Of a stretch of 23,655 nt of DNA, positions 15,133 through 20,797 are shown piece by piece. The DNA is from STD1-204 sp041649895. GTDB lineage: Bacteria; Patescibacteriota; Minisyncoccia; Minisyncoccales; Minisyncoccaceae. The stretch covers positions 1 to 23,655 of the forward strand of contig JBAZMG010000006.1 in the NCBI GenBank assembly GCA_041649895.1, written 5' to 3'. The position numbers were made by a program, and so were the translations under genes. The notes beneath the pieces were generated by a model. That model was given only the letters and a program-made list of their open reading frames with translations. It searched no databases and was not told the DNA's origin. How positions within the stretch are numbered: position 1 is the first letter of the stretch; every line of letters begins with the position of its first letter.

Positions 15133-16026
15133 ATGGAAACAGAAAACCAAAACAAAAAATTAATTGGCATCGTGGCCGACGAGGCCGTTGACCTGCCTGA
15201 TTCAATTGTACAAGAAAACGAGATATCGCTCGTAAAATTCAAATTGGATTTCGAAGAACTAAAGGATGTTCCCGGCAATGTTTATGAAAAAATGCGCGAG
15301 GGAGAGAGAAGGGGACTCAAGACCATTGCCAAGACATCACAACCATCCATTAATGACTTTTTAGGCGCGTACCGGGAAAAACTGAAAAGATTTGAAGAGA
15401 TAATTTGCTTCACCATATCGGGAAAACTATCAGGAACTTTTAACTCCGCTTTACAGGCAACAAAATTTTTACCAAAAGAAGCCCAAGATAAAATTCATCT
15501 GGTTGATACATTGAACGCAACCGGGGGAGAAGGTCTTGTAGCTTTGTGGGCAGCCGATATGATCAAAGAAGCAAAATTGAAAGCCGGAGAGATCGCGGAA
15601 ACAATACGGAAAAATGTTTCCAATTTCAAACTGATCGGGATCTATGGAACACCGAAATGGCTTGAAGCGAGCGGACGCTTGCCAAAATTTTTGCCGGCAC
15701 CCTTGAGGCAAGCGGAAAAAATGAACCTCAAGCCTATTTTTGCCCTGAAAAACGGAAAGATTACTTTTATAAGCATTCGAAAAAACTTAAATGGCATCGC
15801 GAATACTCTATTCCAAGAGTTTGAAAAGCAAACTCTGGCGGCGCGCAATCAAGGAAAAAAGATCAGAGCCGCGATCACTCACGGCGACAACCCGGCTGGA
15901 GCGGAAGAACTGAAAAATTTGGTCTCAAGTTTGGAAAATGTAAAAGTGGAGTTTATAAGCCTGGCTTGTTTTCCGATCGGAGGACATGTCGGCCCGGAAT
16001 CATTAGTGCTTTCCTGGCAACAATAA
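15133..16026 (+). CDS. fakB: FakB/DegV-family fatty acid-binding protein 1
   Basis: 297 residues. FakB proteins bind one fatty acid and present it to FakA for phosphorylation, then release acyl-phosphate to PlsY. Visible DegV motifs: IGIVADEAVDLPD (12-23), KTSQPS (Thr68-Ser72; carboxylate-binding loop), ISGKLSGTFNSA, GTPKWLEASGRL, THGDNPAGAEEL and GGHVGPESL with His285. All three ligand motifs missing from the fused domain of FakA are present. It lies 131 nt after fakA, with its own likely ATG at 15133. The chain-length or saturation preference cannot be read from sequence; the copy at 16097 probably differs in this. Confidence 0.88.
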   Translation: METENQNKKLIGIVADEAVDLPDSIVQENEISLVKFKLDFEELKDVPGNVYEKMREGERRGLKTIAKTSQPSINDFLGAYREKLKRFEEIICFTISGKLSGTFNSALQATKFLPKEAQDKIHLVDTLNATGGEGLVALWAADMIKEAKLKAGEIAETIRKNVSNFKLIGIYGTPKWLEASGRLPKFLPAPLRQAEKMNLKPIFALKNGKITFISIRKNLNGIANTLFQEFEKQTLAARNQGKKIRAAITHGDNPAGAEELKNLVSSLENVKVEFISLACFPIGGHVGPESLVLSWQQ

Positions 16027-16053
16027 CCCCCACCTTTTTAAAAAAGATGGGGG
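16027..16053 (+). terminator. Hairpin between the two fakB genes
   Basis: CCCCCACCTTTTT and AAAAAGATGGGGG form a 13-nt stem with one mismatch, starting two bases after the stop. The tract after it is A-rich, so termination in the forward direction is uncertain. Confidence 0.5.
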
Positions 16054-16096
16054 CAAAAAAGAATAAAAATAAAGAAACACTAATTGCATAAAATAT

Positions 16097-16972
16097 ATGA
16101 GTATCAAAATCATCGTAGGCGAAAGCGCCCCCACGACTCCGGATATTGTGGCAAAGTACGGTTTTGCGACCGTACCGTTTAAGATCGATTGGCCCGAGTT
16201 CGACACCATTAAGGGCAATACGCTTTTTCAAAAAATGCGCGAAGCGAAAAAGCAAGGCATCAAAACCACCCCCAAAACTTCTCAGCCGTCTATAGGCATA
16301 TACAAAAAAGCTTTTGACGAAGCCCTTGTCGACAACGAATATATTCTCGCGATCACTATCAGCTCCGGCATCTCGGGAACTTACAACTCCGCCATTCAAG
16401 CAAAAAAGATGTTCAGTGAAGACGCGCAAAAAAAGATCTATGTTTTTGATACATTTAACGCCGATGCCGCGGAAAGCTTGTTTGCCATTAAAGCGGGGGA
16501 TATGGCGGTGCAAGAAAAGACCATTGATGAAGTAATGGCAAAATTGGAAGAATTAAAACCATCAGCCAAACTGTACGGATTTTTGGACGACCCTTATTGG
16601 CTTGAGGCCGGAGGCAGGATCAGCCATGCCGTAGCCGTAATAATGGCGCAAATGCAAAAGATCGGAATGCGGCCTCTTTTGTCAATGAAAGACGGGGTTG
16701 TTAAGCCGGCGAATCTGAAAATGCAAGCCAAGGACACGGCCGATGCTTTGTTTAAACAGCTGGAAAGCATTGTAAAAGATCCTCTCGCGGACGGGAAAAA
16801 GGTAAGCGTTGCCATAAGCCACGCGGACAATCCCGGAGAGGCCGAAAACTTGAAAAAAATGATCGAAGAAAAATATCCTAGCGCTAAAATAGAATTCGTG
16901 ACCGAGACCGGTCCGGTGATCGGCGCGCACATCGGACCCGGATCATTAATTTGCTGCTGTTTAATAGATTAA
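16097..16972 (+). CDS. fakB: FakB/DegV-family fatty acid-binding protein 2
   Basis: 291 residues, paralogue of the preceding protein. Motifs: KTSQPS (Thr61-Ser65), ISSGISGTYNSA, DPYWLEAGGRI, SHADNPGEAENL, and GAHIGPGSL with His278, which is the closest of the three DegV domains here to the family consensus. The first motif is reduced to VGESAPTTPD at the very N-terminus. It ends LICCCLID with three adjacent cysteines. Two FakB proteins with one FakA is a known arrangement in Firmicutes, where each prefers different fatty acids; the same split is inferred here. Confidence 0.88.
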   Translation: MSIKIIVGESAPTTPDIVAKYGFATVPFKIDWPEFDTIKGNTLFQKMREAKKQGIKTTPKTSQPSIGIYKKAFDEALVDNEYILAITISSGISGTYNSAIQAKKMFSEDAQKKIYVFDTFNADAAESLFAIKAGDMAVQEKTIDEVMAKLEELKPSAKLYGFLDDPYWLEAGGRISHAVAVIMAQMQKIGMRPLLSMKDGVVKPANLKMQAKDTADALFKQLESIVKDPLADGKKVSVAISHADNPGEAENLKKMIEEKYPSAKIEFVTETGPVIGAHIGPGSLICCCLID

Positions 16973-17039
16973 CCCTGTTAAATACTTTTGCCAAGCAAAA
17001 GTAAAATTTAAAAGAATCTTTAAATTTTATTTAACAGGG
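16973..17039 (+). repeat. Three-way-junction inverted repeat after fakB 2
   Basis: CCCTGTTAAAT (16973-16983) pairs with ATTTAACAGGG (17029-17039). Inside are TACTTTTGC-CAA-GCAAAAGTA and AAAATTTAAA/TTTAAATTTT. It has the same plan (closing stem plus two hairpins) as the element after fakA, with different sequence. Confidence 0.6.
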
Positions 17040-17105
17040 CAAGCCCGGTTAAAAGCACTTACTGTAAACATTATTGATAAATATTAATTATAATAAATCC
17101 AACCC

Positions 17106-17810
17106 ATGATCTTTAATTTAATTGCGATCGCTTTAATTTCTTACATTCTGGGATCAATTCCTTTTTCTCTGGTTTTTGTCAAATTGTTTACGAAAAAAAA
17201 CCTGCACGAACTGGGATCAAAAAACGCAGGAGCATTAAATACCCTGAGGATCGTTGCCAAAGAAAAAGGGAAGGTTTGGGGCGTCTTATCTTTTCTTTTG
17301 GTCGGAATTCTGGACGCAAGCAAGGGTGTTTTCGCCGTCTTAATCGCCAAAAGTTATTTTTTCCCGATTCTTTTGCAAACATCAGCGGAAATAACAATGC
17401 CCTGGCCGACCATTGTCGCCATTATCGCGTTCTTTGCCGTACTCGGACACAATTATTCCATTTTCTTAAAATTCAAGGGTGGAAGAGGGGCTGCCACCTT
17501 ATTTGGTATTCTTTTGTATTTAAACGTTACGGCAGCTCTCGGTATTCTCGGCTTTGTTCTTTTGTTTATTTTTTTAGGAGAACTGCTGGCCGGACACAAA
17601 TTAAACAAAAAATTCGTAAGCGCCGCGATATCAAACCAGATCATTGGCCGGCTTTTGGGAGAAATTGTCGGGCTGTTCTGGATGTACACTATTGATCCTA
17701 TGGTGTTTTATATCGCCGCTTTGCCGATTGTATTAATTGTTTTCGCGCACAAAGACAGGCTTGACGAACAAATTAAAAAGATCAAAGATAAAACCTATCT
17801 AAAAGATTAA
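17106..17810 (+). CDS. Divergent PlsY-like acyltransferase, paralogue 2
   Basis: 234 residues and several membrane helices. It keeps the PlsY frame: GSIPFSLVFVK (16-26), HELGSKNAGALNTLR (34-48, replacing GSGNxGATNxxR), GHNYSIFLKFKGGRGAA (114-130) and a C-terminal AHKDRL where PlsY has HRxNI. The GATN motif is altered to GALN and GGKG to GGRG, so it may use a different acceptor or acyl donor, or act at another step. A TATAAT (17089-17094) precedes the ATG by 11 nt, implying a near-leaderless mRNA. Only four bases separate it from the next PlsY-like gene. Confidence 0.8.
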   Translation: MIFNLIAIALISYILGSIPFSLVFVKLFTKKNLHELGSKNAGALNTLRIVAKEKGKVWGVLSFLLVGILDASKGVFAVLIAKSYFFPILLQTSAEITMPWPTIVAIIAFFAVLGHNYSIFLKFKGGRGAATLFGILLYLNVTAALGILGFVLLFIFLGELLAGHKLNKKFVSAAISNQIIGRLLGEIVGLFWMYTIDPMVFYIAALPIVLIVFAHKDRLDEQIKKIKDKTYLKD

Positions 17811-17814
17811 ACAA

Positions 17815-18483
17815 ATGCAAACATATATTTTGTATCTATTGTTGCTTATAGTCTCTTATTTGGCCGGATCTATTCCTTTCAGTTATATTATTACCCGTCT
17901 CTCCACGCATAAAAATATTTTGGAGATCGGATGGAAAAAAAGCTCGGGGTCCAATGTTTTAAAAAACGTGGGCAAATGGCAGGGAGTACTTGTTTTTCTT
18001 TTGGATGTGGCCAAAGGATTTTTTGTCATCTGGCTCGCGAGAGAACTCGGCACGCCAGCATACTTTCAATCGTTGTGCGGAGTCGCCGCGGTAGTGGGAC
18101 ACAATTGGTCTATATTTTTAAAGGGGAGCGGGGGCAGAGGATTAGCCGCTCTGGTCGGAGCCTTGCTTGCTTTCTCTCCTTTGTTTCTCGCGATAATCTT
18201 ACTCCCGACAATTCTTTTAACTTTTCTTTGGACCGCCTCGATCGGCACACTTTTATCTCTCGCGTTCGGAATCGCGATTGGATTCGGCTGTGTTTATTGC
18301 AAGCCAATGGGCCTTATGCTACTTATATCCTTGACCCCGATATTTATAAAACGCTTAAGCCCGATAAAAGAGATCCCCGGAGCAAAGAACAAAGCGGAAC
18401 TGATCAAAAATCGTTTGCTTTTTGACCAAGACACTGTTCCGCCTTTACGAATAACAAAGTATTTTAATAAGAAAAAGGCTTAA
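17815..18483 (+). CDS. Strongly divergent PlsY-like acyltransferase, paralogue 3
   Basis: 222 residues. Recognisable by AGSIPFSYIITRL (16-28) and GHNWSIFLKGSGGRGLAAL (95-113). Motif 1 is reduced to WKKSSGSNVLKNVG, and the third PlsY motif is not seen; the C-terminus has IKNRLLFDQDTVPPLRI. The membrane fold seems retained, the active site altered. With paralogue 2 it forms a tight pair, so they may work as a complex or on different acyl chains. A role in second-position acylation is possible but unproven. Confidence 0.68.
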   Translation: MQTYILYLLLLIVSYLAGSIPFSYIITRLSTHKNILEIGWKKSSGSNVLKNVGKWQGVLVFLLDVAKGFFVIWLARELGTPAYFQSLCGVAAVVGHNWSIFLKGSGGRGLAALVGALLAFSPLFLAIILLPTILLTFLWTASIGTLLSLAFGIAIGFGCVYCKPMGLMLLISLTPIFIKRLSPIKEIPGAKNKAELIKNRLLFDQDTVPPLRITKYFNKKKA

Positions 18484-18497
18484 AATATAAAACGTTT

Positions 18498-18735
18498 TGC
18501 AAACATTTATTTAGACTGTATTATTAGGACGCTTCTCGCAAGAAAATTTTCACCAGAAAATTTGCTGAGCGCTTAATTATTTATTTTAAAATAATTAAGG
18601 GCGGAGGGCCGACGGGCCCGAGCCTGTCCTGAGCGCAAATTCAACTGAATTTGACGCGAAGGAGTGCAGACGCCGGCGACGGCCGGCGGATGACACGTCG
18701 AACGAATAATGCAGTCTAAAAGCTAAATGTTTGCA
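18498..18735. repeat. 238-bp structured element with terminal inverted repeats
   Basis: TGCAAACATTTA (18498-18509) pairs exactly with TAAATGTTTGCA (18724-18735). Further in, TAGACTG and ATTATT pair with CAGTCTA and AATAAT. The interior holds AAATTTTC-ACCA-GAAAATTT, CTTAATTATT/AATAATTAAG, GGCGGAG with GGGCC-GACG-GGCCC (18606-18619), GAGCCTGTCCTGAG, CAAATTC-AACT-GAATTTG (18636-18653), and a second GACG-loop hairpin CGCCGGC-GACG-GCCGGCG (18671-18688). It ends just before tRNA-Arg. This is the longest member of the repeat family, with ends like a miniature mobile element. Confidence 0.75.
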
Positions 18736-18744
18736 TTGAGATTA

Positions 18745-18816
18745 GCCCCCGTAGCTCAACGGATAGAGTACTAGTCTTCGGAACTAGTGGTGCGGGTTCG
18801 AATCCTGCCGGGGGCA
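18745..18816 (+). tRNA. tRNA-Arg (anticodon TCG)
   Basis: Acceptor GCCCCCG (18745-18751) pairs with CGGGGGC, with discriminator A at 18816. The anticodon stem CTAGT/ACTAG encloses loop CTTCGGA with anticodon TCG at 18778-18780. The T-arm is GCGGG-TTCGAAT-CCTGC. CCA is not encoded; the following CAGCAAATTTTGC is the same sequence that follows tRNA-Lys. Confidence 0.93.
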
Positions 18817-18945
18817 CAGCAAATTTTGCTGACGCAAAATATTGCAGTAATTAGTAGTTTGTAGTTTGTAATTAGGGTAAGGAAATTATTAGGATAACAA
18901 AATTTGCTCCCAAAGTACCAACTACTCACACAAAGTACAAAAGCG
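18817..18945. repeat. Post-tRNA hairpin plus repeat R1
   Basis: CAGCAAATTTTGC...GCAAAATATTGC forms a hairpin directly after tRNA-Arg. Then R1 (18842-18945) starts TTGCAGTAATTAGTAG, contains TTTGTAGTTTGT and GGTAAGGAAATTATTAGGAT, and ends CACACAAAGTACAAAA. Its ends are imperfect inverted repeats (TTTGTAGTTTGT against ACAAAGTACAAA). Related copies: R2 next to it and R3 after tRNA-Lys. Confidence 0.8.
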
Positions 18946-19066
18946 TTGCAGTAATTAGTAGTTTGTAGTTTGTAATTAGGGTAAGGAAATTATTAGGATA
19001 TTTTAAAGTAAAATTTATTCCCAATCCGCCAGCTGGCGGAACAAATTACTCACACAAAGTACAAAA
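18946..19066. repeat. Repeat R2
   Basis: Second tandem copy, 104 bp after R1 and nearly the same for its first 70 bp. The inner part differs and carries a perfect palindrome CCGCCAGCTGGCGG (19026-19039). It ends CACACAAAGTACAAAA, six bases before the start of the four-helix-bundle gene remnant, and so may carry that gene's promoter or transposable end. Confidence 0.8.
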
Positions 19067-19072
19067 ATTTTT

Positions 19073-19427
19073 ATGTTTGATTTTGAAAAATTAGACGTCT
19101 ATAAAAAAGCAAAACAACTAAATAAAAATGTTTTGCGTTTCCTGAAAAAACAACAAACAAATAGATACATATCTTAGAGACCAGCTAAAAAGAGCTTCCA
19201 TTAGTATTGTCATAAACATAGCGGAGGGGAGTGGGAAATTTTCAAAACCGGACAAAAAGAACTTTTACACAACTGCCCGCGGGTCCACGTATGAGTGTGT
19301 TTCTCTGCTTGAAATTATATGCGAAGAAGGCTATATTTCCAAAGAAATCTTTGATATTTTTTACAAAAACTTCGAAATTATCTCAAAAATGCTATTAGGA
19401 CTAATAAATAGCCAAAACAAGGCTTAG
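19073..19427 (+). pseudogene. Frameshifted four-helix-bundle protein (23S rRNA IVS-type)
   Basis: The first frame (19073-19177) reads MFDFEKLDVYKKAKQLNKNV and runs into a stop. A different frame from about 19152 reads DTYLRDQLKRASISIVINIA, EGSGKFSKPDKKNFYTTARG, STYECVSLLEIICEEGYISK and EIFDIFYKNF to the stop at 19425-19427. Joined, they make a ~115-residue protein of the family found in 23S rRNA intervening sequences, with the typical INIAEGSG motif. A single-base indel in an A/C-rich run near 19143-19157 explains the break. It is linked to repeats R1 and R2. A sequencing error or programmed shift cannot be excluded. Confidence 0.85.
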
Positions 19428-19431
19428 TTGC

Positions 19432-19460
19432 TTGATTTTTTAAATAAAACAGGCTATACT
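19432..19460 (+). promoter_or_regulatory. Promoter of the VirB2-like gene
   Basis: TTGATT (19432-19437) and TATACT (19455-19460) are spaced by exactly 17 bp. The start of transcription would be about 20 nt before the ATG at 19487. Confidence 0.65.
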
Positions 19461-19486
19461 CAAAAAAAAGATTCGGCTAAAAAAAT

Positions 19487-19987
19487 ATGATTTTAAGCTT
19501 AAAAATCAAACATTTTACTACTTTTACTGCAATTCTTTTTTTGTTTTTGTCAATAATTGTGCCTATTACAACAGCTATGGCGGATGATCCCGCCGCGGAA
19601 GAAGGGTTGCAAGTATGCAATTATGGCGAATGTAAATCCATTGTTTGCTGCGGAAACGGGGATCCGATATTAAACGGACAACCAAACCCAGCTTACAAAC
19701 CCTGCACGTTCAACGATATTTTCTGCACAATTAACCGAATCGTACATTTTATACTTTTTGAAATAGTCCCGGCATTAGCGCTTATCTGGTTTGCCATCGC
19801 CGGATTTACAATAATTACCGCGGCGGGCGATCCGGGCAAAGTCACCCAAGGGAGACAAATGATTACTTACGCAGTTATCGGACTGCTTGTTGTTTTTACC
19901 GCGTGGATACTTGTTTACGAATTTGTCGGATTTATCGGAGGAGCGGACCAAAAAGAATGGTTATTGCAATTTTTTAAAAAACCGTAA
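19487..19987 (+). CDS. VirB2/TrbC-like small membrane protein (pilin-like)
   Basis: 166 residues. The N-terminus has a signal peptide (basic LKIK, hydrophobic 12-30, TTAMA before DDP; cleavage likely after residue 32). A Cys-rich segment follows (VCNYGEC, VCCGNGD, PCTFNDIFC), then two long hydrophobic helices (about 86-112 and 124-150) joined by a short polar loop GDPGKVTQGRQM. This is the layout of VirB2/TrbC-type pilin subunits, and similar small proteins are common in CPR genomes. No other type IV secretion gene is in the window, so the role is inferred. It has its own promoter, and tRNA-Lys follows 16 nt after its stop. Confidence 0.7.
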   Translation: MILSLKIKHFTTFTAILFLFLSIIVPITTAMADDPAAEEGLQVCNYGECKSIVCCGNGDPILNGQPNPAYKPCTFNDIFCTINRIVHFILFEIVPALALIWFAIAGFTIITAAGDPGKVTQGRQMITYAVIGLLVVFTAWILVYEFVGFIGGADQKEWLLQFFKKP

Positions 19988-20003
19988 TGAGCCTTATACA
20001 AAA

Positions 20004-20076
20004 GCCCCGTTAGCTCAGTTGGTAGAGCAGGAAGCTCTTAACTTCAAGGTCGTGGGTTCGAATCCCTCACGGGGCA
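20004..20076 (+). tRNA. tRNA-Lys (anticodon CTT)
   Basis: Acceptor GCCCCGT (20004-20010) pairs with ACGGGGC (20069-20075), with discriminator A at 20076. The anticodon loop CTCTTAA carries CTT at 20037-20039. The T-arm is GTGGG-TTCGAAT-CCCTC. CCA is not encoded here (the gene runs into CAGCAAATTTTGC). A second copy of its 3' end with an encoded CCA lies at 20278-20298. Confidence 0.92.
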
Positions 20077-20205
20077 CAGCAAATTTTGCCCCCGAGGCAA
20101 AATCTTGCAGTAGTTTGTAATTTGTAGTTTGTAGTTTGGGTAAGGAAATTATCAGGATATATAAAATTTGCTCCCAAAGTACAAATTACACACACAAAGT
20201 ACAAA
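20077..20205. repeat. Post-tRNA hairpin plus repeat R3
   Basis: CAGCAAATTTTGCCCCCGAG with GCAAAATCTTGC repeats the post-tRNA-Arg hairpin. Then R3 (20105-20205) has the R1/R2 body: TTTGTAGTTTGTAGTTTGGG, GGTAAGGAAATTATCAGGAT, TTTGCTCCCAAAGTAC, CACACAAAGTACAAA. It abuts the structured element at 20206. Confidence 0.8.
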
Positions 20206-20298
20206 GGATTCGAAGGCGTAGCCACGACGGTGGCGAGCCGGGCCCTGAGAATTTTTCAGCAGAAAAATATCGAAGGGCGAATCCCTCACGGGGCACCA
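20206..20298. repeat. Structured repeat with duplicated tRNA-Lys 3' end
   Basis: GGATTCG (20206-20212) pairs with CGAATCC (20278-20284). Between them lie GGCGTAG, hairpin GCCAC-GACG-GTGGC (20221-20234), GAGCCGGGCCCTGAG (20235-20249), hairpin ATTTTTC-AGCA-GAAAAAT (20251-20268) and GAAGG. The right end, CGAATCCCTCACGGGGCAC (20278-20296), is an exact 19-nt copy of tRNA-Lys 20059-20077 and continues into CCA. It has the same design as the two units after tRNA-Pro, at a different tRNA. Confidence 0.85.
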
Positions 20299-20330
20299 CT
20301 TCGCTCCGACCAATCGGAGCTACGCGGTGC
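20293..20330 (+). repeat. Hairpin after the duplicated tRNA-Lys end
   Basis: GCACC (20293-20297) pairs with GGTGC (20326-20330), and GCTCCGA (20303-20309), loop CCAA, TCGGAGC (20314-20320) forms the inner stem. Further GCGAAG-rich repeats fill 20331-20420 (GCGAAGTGG, GGCGAAGTAG, GGCGAAGTGG). No gene is seen before rpsO. Confidence 0.6.
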
Positions 20331-20457
20331 AAGCACAGCCCAGCTTAAAGTTGAATTGACGTTTTAGAAAAGCGAAGTGGTCCCGCGAAGCCTTGGCGAA
20401 GTAGGGGCGAAGTGGGACAGCACCCTTACATACAAAAACTTAATAATGAACAGACAC

Positions 20458-20482
20458 CCATCTCGGTATAAAACCTGGGATG
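20458..20482 (+). promoter_or_regulatory. Leader hairpin of rpsO
   Basis: CATCTCGG (20458-20465) pairs with CC-T-GGGATG (20473-20481) around a TATAAAA loop, about 30 nt before the rpsO start. S15 binds its own leader RNA in several bacteria, so an autoregulatory role is possible. The structure is short and the match to any known S15 leader class has not been shown. Confidence 0.35.
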
Positions 20483-20512
20483 AGGCGCATAACAAATGTA
20501 ATAATTAAAAAT

Positions 20513-20779
20513 ATGTTATCAGCAGAAGAAAAGACAGCTATCATAGCAAAGTACAAGATACACGAAAAAGATACCGGATCGGCCGAAGTGCAAATTGCCT
20601 TGCTCTCCGAAGAGATTGAACAACTTTTGGAGCACCTGAAGACACACAAAAAAGACTTGCACTCCAAAAAGGGACTTTTGAAAATGGTTTCAAAAAGAAG
20701 AAAGCTTTTGAAATACTTACAGAAGACCGACGAAAAAAAATATAAAGACATCACTAAAAAAATCGGCCTTAAATCATAA
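20513..20779 (+). CDS. rpsO: 30S ribosomal protein S15
   Basis: 88 residues, close to the usual 89. Small-subunit protein that binds 16S rRNA and helps form the central domain. Typical S15 sequence: MLSAEEKTAIIAKYKIHEKD, TGSAEVQIALLSEEIEQL, HKKDLHSKKGLLKMVSKRRK and LLKYLQ. An upstream in-frame ATG at 20480 would add 11 residues not found in S15, so 20513 is chosen. It precedes pnp by 18 nt, the conserved rpsO-pnp order of many bacteria. Confidence 0.95.
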   Translation: MLSAEEKTAIIAKYKIHEKDTGSAEVQIALLSEEIEQLLEHLKTHKKDLHSKKGLLKMVSKRRKLLKYLQKTDEKKYKDITKKIGLKS

Positions 20780-20797
20780 GGCCGCTTAACTTATAAT

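Noticed and set aside
17276..17695. 139-codon frame inside the second PlsY-like gene
   Set aside because: It is an alternate-frame shadow. The PlsY frame has membrane helices and family motifs, this one has none.
20480..20512. Upstream start for S15
   Set aside because: It would add 11 residues absent from S15 proteins. MLSAEEK at 20513 is the family N-terminus.
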